64,000 nt of DNA from JBBDYH01 sp040901795 (GTDB taxonomy: Bacteria; Planctomycetota; Planctomycetia; Pirellulales; JALHPA01): the NCBI GenBank assembly GCA_040901795.1, contig JBBDYH010000121.1, forward strand, positions 1-64,000. Direction: 5' to 3'. Both the position numbers and the translations under genes were made by a program. Below, in pieces: positions 1 through 7,809 of this stretch (position 1 is the first letter of the stretch; every line of letters starts with the position of its first letter). The notes below the pieces were generated by a model. That model saw only the letters and a list, made by a program, of their open reading frames with translations, did not search any database and was not told the origin of the DNA.

Positions 1-131
1 TCTTCGCTGATCAGGCCCATTTCGACCGCGATCTGGTCCAACCGCGTGCCGTTGTTCTGTGCGGCCCGCGCCTGCGCCAGTTGGCGCTCGTTGAGCAGCC
101 CGCTTCGCAGCAGTATTTCACCAGCTTCCAT
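1..131 (-). CDS. Partial N-terminus of a PilB/GspE-type secretion ATPase (probable)
   Basis: Seen: an ATG at 131 on the minus strand opens a frame running off the left edge; 43 residues are visible, beginning MEAGEILLRSGLLNERQL and containing GTRLDQIAVEMGLIS. Known: this pattern of a short helix, 'LL..GLL...QL..A', then 'L...LVE.GLI', is typical of the N-terminal (MshEN/T2SSE_N) module of type IV pilus and type II secretion ATPases. Inferred: the Walker motifs lie outside the window, so the assignment rests on this small module; another protein carrying the same module is possible. Confidence 0.55.
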   Translation of the reverse strand, partial: MEAGEILLRSGLLNERQLAQARAAQNNGTRLDQIAVEMGLISE

Positions 132-297
132 GTTTGTTCCGTCGAGGCGGGAGGTGTTCAGGCGGGATGACGGCCGGCAAACGAGCCCGACTGTCTAACC
201 AACTAAGATAAGCGTTCTGGCAAGCGAAATCCAGCTACGCCGACTGCTGGCGGGTCGCCCGGTCCCCTCACCGGTACTTCGTTCCCTGTGGTAGTAA

Positions 298-330
298 ATT
301 TAGCCGCGGGCATATCGCCCGCGGCTAAAT
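298..330 (-). terminator. Perfect 14-bp inverted repeat, probable terminator
   Basis: Arms ATTTAGCCGCGGGC and GCCCGCGGCTAAAT around the 5-base loop atatc. It lies about 100 bases past the stop of the exported protein at 431-1111 and on the minus strand is followed by TTTACTACC, a weak U-tract. Two shorter hairpins lie nearer the gene (AAGGGC/GCCCTT near 370-386 and GCGGGG/CCCCGC near 398-414). It could equally be one of the palindromic intergenic repeats common in this window. Confidence 0.4.
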
Positions 331-430
331 ATGACAAAGACCAATAACCTTCTAAACCAAGCCACGTTAAGGGCACGTGAAGCCCTTGCTAGCGAGCGGG
401 GTGTTTCCCCGCGCCCTACGCGCGTGGCTA

Positions 431-1111
431 TTAATTGTCGCCGCCGCGACGTCCACCGCGGCGACCAAACACGTTCAGCTCGAAGTCGACCTTCTTGCCC
501 TTCATCTTTTCGAGCTTCGCCTGCTGATCGACGCTCAGAACCGCCAAAACTTTCTTCTCAGAGTCGGCGCGAAGTTCTTGGGCCTTCTCCCGGTCGAAGT
601 TTCCGCCTTGGAACGCTTCGCGCATGGCCGCCATGGCTTCCTGCTGTACGGCGGCGATCTTTTCCTGCTGATCGGGACCAATTCCGAGCTCCTTGGCAAT
701 CGCCTCATTGCTCAAAGCGGCGGCTCCCAACGCCTGGACGTAAACCTCGTTCAAGCGCGTTCTTTGAGGCGGGAGTAACACGGCGTCGATCTTTTTGTCG
801 ATCGCGGCCATACGAGCTTGCCGTTCCCCGCGCGCCTTGGCCTGTTCTTCGGCAGATGCATTTGGATCGAATCCACCACCTCCACGGCGACCCTCACGTG
901 CCTCTTCGGCAATCTTGGCGAGCGCGGTCTTTTGGTCGTCGACCAACTCCAATTCCTTTTGAACATTCTCATTCTGCAGCAGTTGCGACTTCGAAATGCC
1001 CGCTCCGCCCCGTCCAAATCCACCGCGTCGTCCCTGGCGTTCTTGGGCCATCAATGGCGTTGCAATCAGTAGCGCGGCAAGCGCCACCAGACCAACCATC
1101 TTACGATTCAT
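431..1111 (-). CDS. Exported Gly/Arg-rich, helical protein of unknown function
   Basis: Seen: 226 residues. Residues 1-22 are a signal peptide ending in PLMAQ. A Gly/Arg stretch (about 26-37) follows, then a mostly helical charged body, a second GRRGGGG stretch near 74-80, and a C-terminal RRGGRRGGDN tail. An AGGAG lies 7 bases before the ATG, supporting this start. Known: planctomycetes encode many such small exported proteins with LSVDQQAKLEKMKG-like segments, faintly like the LTxxQ segments of Spy/CpxP chaperones. Inferred: periplasmic, perhaps binding protein or nucleic acid through the RGG tail; no enzymatic motif. It is divergent from the EF-hand gene at 1453. Confidence 0.7.
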   Translation of the reverse strand: MNRKMVGLVALAALLIATPLMAQERQGRRGGFGRGGAGISKSQLLQNENVQKELELVDDQKTALAKIAEEAREGRRGGGGFDPNASAEEQAKARGERQARMAAIDKKIDAVLLPPQRTRLNEVYVQALGAAALSNEAIAKELGIGPDQQEKIAAVQQEAMAAMREAFQGGNFDREKAQELRADSEKKVLAVLSVDQQAKLEKMKGKKVDFELNVFGRRGGRRGGDN

Positions 1112-1452
1112 CGAGCGTCTCCTGTGTATGCGATACTTCGGTGCCGTGGCCGAGGTTCCCCGACCTCATCCGCCACGGTACGTCCTTGCCATTCAAACCC
1201 CAGCCACCCAGCAAGGTTCCGTCAACGCCTGAACTTTGAGATAAAGGGGAATATCCGGCCCATACCGCGATACCAGGCCATGCACTCCGCGGTTTCATCC
1301 AATGGAGGTCCATTGCAACGACCTCCTGTATGACGGCCTTCCAAGGCCGTCGGTTCCATTGTTCGGCCTTAAGAAAGCCAAAACACAGCGCGAAACCTCG
1401 ACCCACCGCGGCGATACGCACCATCGCGTACCCGAAACCATTAGGTTAAACC
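1112..1452. other. Intergenic region between two divergent exported-protein genes
   Basis: No coding frame I would defend. It must hold both divergent promoters, but I could not identify -35/-10 pairs with confidence. It contains an imperfect hairpin at about 1144-1178 with outer arms CCGTGGC/GCCACGG and inner GAGGT/ACCTC, and a small palindrome AATGGAGGTCCATT near 1299-1312. The outer hairpin resembles the palindromic elements elsewhere in the window. Confidence 0.4.
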
Positions 1453-2901
1453 ATGTTACCGCTTCTTCGGAGGTTGCTTTGCTCCTCCATCGCGCTTCTG
1501 GTGATCTCCACAGTTGCCCAGGCCCAATTTGGCGGCCGCGATGATGACGGCGGCCGACGGCGGCGCGACCGCGGCGACTCGGACGAAGGCGGGTTCGGGG
1601 GACGTGGCAGCTTCGACCGCGGCGGCTTCGGCGGACGCGGTGGCTTTGGTGGCGGTGGTTTCGGTGGTCGAGGCGGCTTTGACGGAGGCGGGTTCGGTGG
1701 GCGCGGCCGCTCCGATGAAGGTGGCTTCGGCGGCCGCGGCGGGTTCGAACGCGGTGGCTTTGGCGGCCGCACCGAAAGCGGCTTCGGTGGACGTGGCGGC
1801 TTTGGCGGCGGTTTTGATCCGACCGCACTGCTGGCACGGCTCGACCTCGATGCCGACGGGTTGCTCGAGCCCGAAGAAACGCAAGGCCGCGCCCGCTCCA
1901 TGATCGAACGCTTTGCCCGTGGCGCAACTCTCGACCTGAGCAAGCCGATTGCGCTGTCGAAGGTTCAGGACGCCATTCGGCAAGCCCGCGAAGGCCTGAT
2001 GAGCGGTCAAAACATCCCCTCGACAGGCAGCTCGACAACCGCGAACGCCGGTTCGACGAGCTTGCTCAATAGTTCGACGGGCGCAGCCCCTTTGGTTCCC
2101 GGCTTCGGCGCTCAGTTTGAAGCCGTCACTGTGCCCGGCTTTGGCGAGCCGCTCGCCGTGGCGACCTTCAGTGGTCTCAGCACCACGGCGAGCGCCGGTT
2201 TCACATCGACCGCAATCCCAAGTAGCGGCAGTGAGTATCGCGGTGAGGAGCCGCGACGGACGGACGACGCGAGCGTCACAAGCAGTCTTAGTTCTACGAC
2301 CACGTCGAGCACCGGCAGCGTGGATCGTACCCGGCAAATCGCGCAAGCCATGTTGAGTAAGTACGATGCCAATAAGGACGGAACGCTACAACGCGACGAG
2401 TGGAGTCAGATGCGAAATGAGCCCGAGAAGGCCGACACGAACAGCGATAGTCAGATTACCCTCGACGAGCTCTATGTACGACTCGGCGGAACCATCAGCC
2501 CAACCGCCATTAGTACCGCCGCCAGCAGCAGTTCCGGCAGCGAGGGCTCGGCCGCGGCATTGGAATCCCCGTCGAACGGTGGCAATCGCAGCGAACGTGG
2601 CGGATTCGGTGAACGGCGCGATTTTGGCGGCGGTCTTGGCCGGCGCGACGCCTCTCGCTCGCAGACGGCGAATGGTTCAGGCAAACCCTACCGCTTCCTG
2701 ACTCCTGCCGAGCGGCTCCCGCCCGGACTGCCGGACGCCTTTACGGGCAAAGATCGTGACCGCGACGGGCAGGTCACGATGGCCGAGTTCGCCAGCACTT
2801 GGACGGAAGACGCGCTCAGTGACTTCAACCGCTGGGATCTCAACCGCGACGGTTGGATTACCGCCAGCGAGTGTCTCACCGCCGAAAACGGCCGCCGGTA
2901 G
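1453..2901 (+). CDS. Exported Gly-rich multi-EF-hand calcium-binding protein
   Basis: Seen: 482 residues; signal peptide about 1-24 (VAQAQ); residues about 45-121 are near-tandem 'GGFGGRG' units; then EF-hand-like loops DLDADGLLEPEE (131), DANKDGTLQRDE (305), DTNSDSQITLDE (328), DRDRDGQVTMAE (434) and DLNRDGWITASE (462). A Ser/Thr-rich linker (about 190-290) separates loop 1 from loops 2-3, and a second Gly-rich patch lies near 380-397. Known: secreted EF-hand proteins are abundant in planctomycetes. Inferred: an extracytoplasmic calcium-responsive structural or adhesive protein. The function of the Gly-rich repeat is unknown. Loops 2-3 and 4-5 form plausible EF-hand pairs; loop 1 is unpaired. 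Confidence 0.85.
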   Translation: MLPLLRRLLCSSIALLVISTVAQAQFGGRDDDGGRRRRDRGDSDEGGFGGRGSFDRGGFGGRGGFGGGGFGGRGGFDGGGFGGRGRSDEGGFGGRGGFERGGFGGRTESGFGGRGGFGGGFDPTALLARLDLDADGLLEPEETQGRARSMIERFARGATLDLSKPIALSKVQDAIRQAREGLMSGQNIPSTGSSTTANAGSTSLLNSSTGAAPLVPGFGAQFEAVTVPGFGEPLAVATFSGLSTTASAGFTSTAIPSSGSEYRGEEPRRTDDASVTSSLSSTTTSSTGSVDRTRQIAQAMLSKYDANKDGTLQRDEWSQMRNEPEKADTNSDSQITLDELYVRLGGTISPTAISTAASSSSGSEGSAAALESPSNGGNRSERGGFGERRDFGGGLGRRDASRSQTANGSGKPYRFLTPAERLPPGLPDAFTGKDRDRDGQVTMAEFASTWTEDALSDFNRWDLNRDGWITASECLTAENGRR

Positions 2902-2910
2902 GTCTTTCTT

Positions 2911-2947
2911 TGGAGTGCGGCGACTCGTCGCCGCTTTCTTTTTCAAC
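2911..2947. repeat. Half copy of a palindromic intergenic repeat
   Basis: TGGAGTGCGGCGACTCGTCG followed by CCGCTTTCTTTTTCAA. The same sequence with one difference opens the complete inverted-repeat element at 24203-24319. Just downstream (about 2957-2977) is a second small inverted repeat, GCGCGAGT/ACTCGCG. Confidence 0.65.
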
Positions 2948-3037
2948 GAACGCAACGCGCGAGTACTCGTCACTCGCGTATAATCTCTTTACTGCGGCAA
3001 CGACTTCTTTGCGACGCAATCGGTCCGCAATCCGCCC

Positions 3038-3472
3038 ATGCGCTATCTCGTCCGCGCCAAACTGAAACCCGGCCGCCAGCGCCAGCTTGCCGAAGCGATT
3101 CGCGACGGGACGCTCGGCCAAGGCTCTATCGCTGAAGGCGAATACGTTCGCAACATGCGTGAAGCGCGCCAATTCCCGGACGGTACCGCACGCTGGGTGG
3201 AAGTCTGCTACTGTCCCACGCCACTTGCCGAAGAGCGGCCATACTGGGAGCAGTTTTTCGATCTTGTCAAAGTGCAAGACGCGCACGCCCGCCGCAACTG
3301 CCGCGACGAGAACGGCACAGAGCCCTGGGCCTGCGACGACTGCGATTGTACCAGGCGCCTCGAAGAGCGGCTCGCCACAGAGGGCCAGCCTTTATTCAAA
3401 ACGCTATCTCATGGGGCTGACGGCCCCAAACTCGACAGCCCAGTGGCGCAGCCCTGGGTCAACGAGCCGTAA
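3038..3472 (+). CDS. Small conserved Cys-rich protein of unknown function
   Basis: Seen: 144 residues, soluble, no signal peptide. Residues 1-75 have an alternating pattern suggesting an alpha/beta ferredoxin-like fold (MRYLVRAKLKPGRQ start, WVEVCYC strand). Cysteines are clustered: C57, C59, C88, C99, C102 and C104, the last four in CRDENGTEPWACDDCDC. Inferred: the C-x10-C-x2-C-x-C cluster could bind zinc or an iron-sulfur cluster. I believe close homologues occur in cyanobacteria and planctomycetes but cannot verify this. It converges with the next gene, whose stop lies 11 bases away. The start was chosen as the first ATG of the frame; no strong ribosome site is seen. Confidence 0.7.
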   Translation: MRYLVRAKLKPGRQRQLAEAIRDGTLGQGSIAEGEYVRNMREARQFPDGTARWVEVCYCPTPLAEERPYWEQFFDLVKVQDAHARRNCRDENGTEPWACDDCDCTRRLEERLATEGQPLFKTLSHGADGPKLDSPVAQPWVNEP

Positions 3473-3483
3473 GTATTTCGTCG

Positions 3484-4059
3484 TTAAGGCCCAACGGGCC
3501 GCGACTCGTTCATCAGCAACCCGCGGTAGCGAATCTGTGCGATCGGCCCCAACGCCTGCATTGTCGGCCCACCAGCGGAGCCCATGTTCGGCCCATCACA
3601 ATAGATCTGCACCGTCGCAATCCGCTCCTCTTTGGTCGGCGGTTCCGACTCCTTCAGAGCAAGGTAAAGCCTCGTTCCCTCGACTGGATACGCCCAGCGG
3701 AATACGCCATGCGCCTTCAGCGCCGGCAGCAATTGTGTCGGCTCGACTTCTTGACCGACCGCCTTCGAAAGCTGATCGAAGTAAGCCTGCACTTCCGGAC
3801 GATCGCACGCCTCCGCGATTGCCGGCGTCATGTTGATGCCATCCTCGCGACGAAGGCCCGTGTTGTCCGGATCGCTGCGCAGTCGCGACAGCCTCCGTCC
3901 CGCAGCCGCCGCCGACATTTGGTCCACGGCTTCCGGAATCGGCAGCCGCTCAAACGCCAAGATATGCACCCGTGGATAATCATGGATGCCTTGGAACCGT
4001 CGCCCGCAAGTCGGGCAGGACGCCGCGTTGTCCTTCGGTTGCTGCTCAGAGTGGTTCAT
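3484..4059 (-). CDS. Uncharacterised protein with an N-terminal CxxC zinc-knuckle
   Basis: Seen: 191 residues from the ATG at 4059, which has AGGAG nine bases upstream; an upstream in-frame GTG at 4095 would add 12 residues but lacks such support. Near the N-terminus is CPTCGRRF. The body is mixed alpha/beta without recognised motifs, and no signal or membrane segment is visible. Inferred: a cytoplasmic protein with half a zinc ribbon; function unknown. It is divergent from the gene at 4203. Confidence 0.65.
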   Translation of the reverse strand: MNHSEQQPKDNAASCPTCGRRFQGIHDYPRVHILAFERLPIPEAVDQMSAAAAGRRLSRLRSDPDNTGLRREDGINMTPAIAEACDRPEVQAYFDQLSKAVGQEVEPTQLLPALKAHGVFRWAYPVEGTRLYLALKESEPPTKEERIATVQIYCDGPNMGSAGGPTMQALGPIAQIRYRGLLMNESRPVGP

Positions 4060-4202
4060 CGGAAACGGCTCCTGGCTCCCGTGGTATGCAAGCACTTCGC
4101 GCCGGATTGAAGTTGCGCACTTCTCAAAGCGAGGACGTCGCGTTCATAATTCTTATAAGGTTTCGCGTTTCGCCGATAGTCTATTCGAAGTGAGAACACC
4201 GT

Positions 4203-4760
4203 ATGGGTTCGCGACGTCGGCTTGTCCAAGTCTCCTTGAGCACGTTCCTGCTCCTGATTGCCGGAGTCGCTGTTCTCACCAACTGGATGATCAATCGTGT
4301 CCGACTTCATGCGCGCCAGGTGGACGTGGCAGCCAAATTGGCAAACCGAGACGTGATTGATTTGATCAGCCGATTACCCGATCACGCATCGTACCGCGGA
4401 CCGCGCGGGCATTTTGTCAATGTTTCCGCGGCGTCGGGCTGGGAAAAGCATTTGGCAGCCCTGCTTGGCATGCCCTATGAAGCCGACGTTAAAGCGTTGA
4501 GTGTCTCTGGGCCTGTCGAGGACTGGGATGAACTATTCACTCTCATCAAGCGGCTCCCCAAACTCGCCAACCTTGGCTTCATGAGGTGCGAGATTGGAGG
4601 GGACGTTCTAAGTCACCTGGCGAAACTAAGGGTGGAATCGATTTCGTTTAGCGATACAAACTTGACCAAGCAACAAGCACGAATGCTCAAGAAGGAATTG
4701 CCTGACACGAGCATCACCATATACGACGAGCAATTGGCAATACGTTTCGAATTGCCCTAA
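4203..4760 (+). CDS. Membrane-anchored protein with leucine-rich-like repeats
   Basis: Seen: 185 residues; a basic start (MGSRRR) and one hydrophobic helix at about 10-28 (LSTFLLLIAGVAVLTNWMI) suggest an N-in membrane anchor. The remainder includes 'LPKLANLGFMRCEIGGDVLSH' and 'LRVESISFSDTNLTKQQ', spaced like two leucine-rich repeats. Known: planctomycetes have many such 'FSLRTLLLL' plus LRR proteins of unknown role. Inferred: binds a protein partner outside the cytoplasm. It converges with pyrC, whose stop is 50 bases away. Confidence 0.6.
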   Translation: MGSRRRLVQVSLSTFLLLIAGVAVLTNWMINRVRLHARQVDVAAKLANRDVIDLISRLPDHASYRGPRGHFVNVSAASGWEKHLAALLGMPYEADVKALSVSGPVEDWDELFTLIKRLPKLANLGFMRCEIGGDVLSHLAKLRVESISFSDTNLTKQQARMLKKELPDTSITIYDEQLAIRFELP

Positions 4761-4810
4761 GCAAACTCGTCGCACTCGATCTATGTCACACCAGCGGAAC
4801 CCAGAATCCT

Positions 4811-6100
4811 TTAATGCGCCATCGCGTCCGCCTGATACCGAACTTCCCCGCCGACAATCACCGTGTCGGCCCTTCCACGCAAACGCCACCCCGCAAACGG
4901 CGTGTTCTTGCTGCGCGATCGGAAGCGGGCGGGATCGACGGTCCACTCGTAGGCCGGATCGATAATCGTCACGTCGGCATCGGCCCCGATGGCGAGCGTC
5001 CCCTTGTCGATGCCCAGCACATGGGCGGGGTTCATCGTGAGCTTTTCGAGAGCACTCGACCAATCAAGGATGCCGGGTTCGATGAGCTTCGTGACCACGA
5101 GACCAAGCGCCGTCTCCAGGCCGACAATGCCGAACGGCGCCTGGTCGAGCTCGCGCATCTTCTTTTCCAGCGCGTGGGGTGCATGGTCCGTGCAAATCAC
5201 GTCGATCGTCCCATCGCGCAAGCCGGCGATGCAGGCCGCGACGTCCTCACTGCCGCGCAACGGCGGGCTCATCTTGAAGTTCGAGTCGAACGACCGCAGT
5301 TCCTCGTCAGAAAGCGTGAAGTGGTGCGGGCAGACCTCAGTGGTGACGCGGACCCCGCGCGACTTCGCCCGGCGGATCATGTCGACGGCGCCGGCCGTCG
5401 AAACGTGCATGATGTGGATTTTGCCGTCGGTCGCCTGGGCCAGCGAGATATCGCGGCTGACCATCACGTCTTCGGCCGCGGCCGGCATGCCGGAAAGCCC
5501 CAGCACCATCGATACCAGCCCCTCGTGCATCACGCCCCCCTGCGTCAGCTCGCGGACCTCGCAGTGGTTGAGCACCGGCTTGTCGAACATCCGGCAGTAC
5601 TCGAACGCACGCCGCATCAGCTCCGGGTTGTAAACGGGCGCGCCGTCGTCGCTGAAGGCGACCGCCCCGGCCTGCACCAATTGCCCAATCTCGGCCAGCT
5701 CCTTTCCCTCGCGGTTCTTGCTCACGCAGGCGACGACAAAGACGTTGCAGTTCTTGGCTCGCGCGGCCTGATGATGGATGAACTCGACGGTCCCTTGCGT
5801 GTCGATCGGTGGCTCGGTGTTGGGCATACAGGCGATCGACGTAAACCCGCCGGCCAGCGCCGCCGCTGTGCCGGTCCCAATCGTCTCGTCCTCTTCGCGC
5901 CCCGGCTCGCGGAGATGAACGTGCATATCGATTAGGCCCGGCGCTACGATCTTGTTCGCGGCATCGATGACCTCAGTCGCGGCGTCGTCGGACACATCGA
6001 AGCCGGCAACCAGGCCGTCTTCCAGCAACACGTTGGTCACCCGATCGAGCTTCTGGCTCGGATCGATGACGCGGCCGCGTTTGACGAGAAGACAAGGCAT
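4811..6100 (-). CDS. pyrC: Dihydroorotase, class I type
   Basis: Catalyses the reversible cyclisation of carbamoyl-aspartate to dihydroorotate, step three of pyrimidine synthesis, in the cytoplasm. Seen: 429 residues from the ATG at 6100. The zinc motif DMHVHLREPG (His60, His62) lies near the N-terminus, followed by MPNTEP, SDDGAPV, NHCE, a histidine in 'IHIMHVSTAG', CPHHF, and the late CTDHAPH with its catalytic aspartate. The frame is open further to a TTG at 6145, but the first 15 codons would lie in the gap after hicB and are unlike the family. The gene follows hicB by 28 bases; pyrB lies beyond hicAB in the same direction, so pyrB-hicA-hicB-pyrC may be one transcript. Confidence 0.95.
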   Translation of the reverse strand: MPCLLVKRGRVIDPSQKLDRVTNVLLEDGLVAGFDVSDDAATEVIDAANKIVAPGLIDMHVHLREPGREEDETIGTGTAAALAGGFTSIACMPNTEPPIDTQGTVEFIHHQAARAKNCNVFVVACVSKNREGKELAEIGQLVQAGAVAFSDDGAPVYNPELMRRAFEYCRMFDKPVLNHCEVRELTQGGVMHEGLVSMVLGLSGMPAAAEDVMVSRDISLAQATDGKIHIMHVSTAGAVDMIRRAKSRGVRVTTEVCPHHFTLSDEELRSFDSNFKMSPPLRGSEDVAACIAGLRDGTIDVICTDHAPHALEKKMRELDQAPFGIVGLETALGLVVTKLIEPGILDWSSALEKLTMNPAHVLGIDKGTLAIGADADVTIIDPAYEWTVDPARFRSRSKNTPFAGWRLRGRADTVIVGGEVRYQADAMAH

Positions 6101-6128
6101 GTGACCACGCAGGAAAGGCGAAAGTCGC

Positions 6129-6362
6129 TTATGCGGGTTGAACAATCAACCGGTGCTTCGGCTTGGGAAGGCGCTTGCCAAGTTTGTGCAAGCTCTCCAG
6201 GTGCAGATCAAGTGCTTCACATGCATTTTTAAAAGACTCTGCTAATGTCAAGCCACTCGTAATGATCTCTGGAAAGTCAGCAAAATCAACCACAAATGCG
6301 GGATCCGCAGCCCGGTACTCGATCTTGAACACGTAGCCGCGATATTGATGGTGCGTGGTCAT
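6129..6362 (-). CDS. hicB: HicB-family antitoxin
   Basis: Seen: 77 residues from the ATG at 6362; this ATG shares a base with the hicA stop codon (TGATG), indicating coupled translation. The protein has the HicB core: an aromatic N-terminal strand (YRGYVFKIEY), 'AFVVDFADFPEIITSGLTLAES', then a helix with ACEALDLHLESL. Known: HicB has a degraded RNase H-like fold that covers HicA, and many carry a C-terminal DNA-binding helix. That extension appears absent here: the protein ends in KPKHRLIVQPA. Inferred: the antitoxin neutralises HicA; autoregulation is uncertain. Confidence 0.85.
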   Translation of the reverse strand: MTTHHQYRGYVFKIEYRAADPAFVVDFADFPEIITSGLTLAESFKNACEALDLHLESLHKLGKRLPKPKHRLIVQPA

Positions 6363-6568
6363 CACAGATTTAGAACCTCGATCAGCTTGTTAATGTCGTG
6401 ACGATGGCAGTTTTTGCGTCCGCCGTGAGGAACAACGATGGTAATTATCCGCCCGTCGGCATGATGGTACGTCCGATGGCTCCCCCGTTTATTGAATAGC
6501 ACAAATCCCTCGTACCGCAACAGCGCATTCACTTGTGCGAACCGAATCTTGCCTGGCGTATTGCGCAT
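6362..6568 (-). CDS. hicA: HicA-family mRNA interferase toxin, probably frameshifted at its 5' end
   Basis: Seen: 68 residues from an ATG at 6568 carrying the whole HicA fold: 'VNALLRYEGFVLFNKRGSHRTY' with the catalytic histidine in GSH, then 'ITIVVPHGG...INKLIEVL'. No ribosome site precedes 6568. Twenty-nine bases upstream, an ATG at 6597 has a clean AGGAG at spacing 5 and encodes MSRRDKLIA, the usual HicA leader, but in another frame that stops after 22 codons. Adding one base between the two would give MSRRDKLIA-x-MRNTPGK, a normal family N-terminus. Inferred: a one-base deletion (or read error) disabled or weakened the toxin. Known: HicA cleaves mRNA. Confidence 0.8.
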   Translation of the reverse strand: MRNTPGKIRFAQVNALLRYEGFVLFNKRGSHRTYHHADGRIITIVVPHGGRKNCHRHDINKLIEVLNL

Positions 6569-6602
6569 CTGGCGATCAGCTTATCGCGCCGGCTCATGCA
6601 AT

Positions 6603-6607
6603 CTCCT
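6603..6607 (-). promoter_or_regulatory. Shine-Dalgarno site of the original hicA start
   Basis: AGGAG on the minus strand, five bases before the ATG at 6597. It is the argument that hicA once started at 6597 and that the present 68-residue frame, which begins 29 bases later without a ribosome site, is a frameshifted remainder. Confidence 0.6.
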
Positions 6608-6666
6608 GGTTGTGTCCTCCACCTTTCGAAATTCGTGTCTCGGCGTCGACATTTGTCATTCTGATT

Positions 6667-7635
6667 TCAGGCGTCATTCCTCTGCACTCCCGTACACAGC
6701 CACAGCACCGCCATGCGGATTGCCAGGCCGTTGGTGACTTGTTCAAGAATCGCCGAGTGCGGGCCGTCGGCCACATCGGGCGTAATCTCAACGCCGCGGT
6801 TGATGGGACCGGGAGCGAGGATCAGGATATCCTCCTTCGCCCGCGCCAGCCGCTCGCGGTTCATGGCGTACAACAGCGCGTATTCGCGGACCGAGGGGAA
6901 CGGCCGCATCGTTTGCCGCTCGAACTGGATCCGCAACAGGTTCAGCACGTCGCAGCGCGGAATGATCTCGTCGAGGCTATGCGCCACCTCGACGCCGACT
7001 TCCTGCCAGCGTGGCGAAACCAGCGTGGCCGGCCCGCACACGATCACGTGCGCCCCCAGCTTTTTGAGCCCCCAGATATTCGACCGCGCCGTGCGGCTAT
7101 GCGCGATGTCACCCACCAGCGCCACGGTCAGCCCGGCGATCGAGCCGCGGCGGTCGCGGATCGTGAGTATGTCGAGCAGACCCTGCGTGGGGTGCTCGTG
7201 CGGACCATCGCCGGCGTTGATCACCGAGACGTCGAGATTATCGGAAAGCAGCTTCGGCGTGCCGGGCGTCGAGTGCCGCACCACCATCAGATCGATGCCC
7301 ATCGCCTGGATGGTCAGCGCCGTGTCGATGAACGACTCGCCCTTGGAGAGGCTGCTGCCGGACGCTGAGAAGTCGACCACGTCGCCCCCCAGCCGCCGCG
7401 CCGCCAGCGAAAAGCTGGTCCGCGTGCGCGTGGAGTTCTCGAAGAACAGGTTGGCGATCGTCTTGCCGGCCAGCACCGGCAGCTTCTGCTCGCAGCCGGC
7501 GGTGGCTTGCTTGAATTGGACGGCAGTATCGAGCACCAGGTTGATCTCGTCCGCCGAAAGACTCTCCAAATCGAGCAAATCCCGCCGCGTCCACTGCTTG
7601 GGGACTGGGCCGAATTCCGAGACGCGCGTCGTCAT
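6667..7635 (-). CDS. pyrB: Aspartate carbamoyltransferase, catalytic chain
   Basis: Condenses carbamoyl phosphate with aspartate, the first committed step of pyrimidine synthesis. Seen: 322 residues, normal length. The carbamoyl-phosphate loop STRTR is at 68-72, the lysine-bearing SLSKGES loop at 95-101, HPTQ at 148-151, and the aspartate-binding 'RIQFERQ' loop is present. No regulatory chain (pyrI) is in the window, as expected for this class of pyrB that pairs with a dihydroorotase. The gene lies upstream of hicAB and pyrC on the same strand. The hicA leader ATG begins 69 bases after its stop. Confidence 0.95.
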   Translation of the reverse strand: MTTRVSEFGPVPKQWTRRDLLDLESLSADEINLVLDTAVQFKQATAGCEQKLPVLAGKTIANLFFENSTRTRTSFSLAARRLGGDVVDFSASGSSLSKGESFIDTALTIQAMGIDLMVVRHSTPGTPKLLSDNLDVSVINAGDGPHEHPTQGLLDILTIRDRRGSIAGLTVALVGDIAHSRTARSNIWGLKKLGAHVIVCGPATLVSPRWQEVGVEVAHSLDEIIPRCDVLNLLRIQFERQTMRPFPSVREYALLYAMNRERLARAKEDILILAPGPINRGVEITPDVADGPHSAILEQVTNGLAIRMAVLWLCTGVQRNDA

Positions 7636-7809
7636 GGCGGCAACTTGGGGGCCAAAGGTCGAGCGATTCTAACAGCTTGCAGTCAGGCTGAAAAGGATGG
7701 GTAAGTCGTGACGCATCGGCTCATCTTGTTGCCTGGCAGCCATTTGATTACCATTCGCGGCCTTATCGACCGCCGTCGTTCGAGGGCGCCGTATAGTCTC
7801 CTGTGGCAC

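Noticed and set aside
1456..2346. 296-codon minus-strand frame
   Set aside because: Antisense to the Gly-rich EF-hand protein; Ala/Glu repeats mirror the GGFGG repeats.
2979..2984. TATAAT as a promoter for the gene at 3038
   Set aside because: No plausible -35 at the right distance, and it lies in repeat-like sequence.
4814..5935. 373-codon plus-strand frame
   Set aside because: Antisense to pyrC, His/Arg/Asp-rich composition typical of shadow frames in high-GC DNA.
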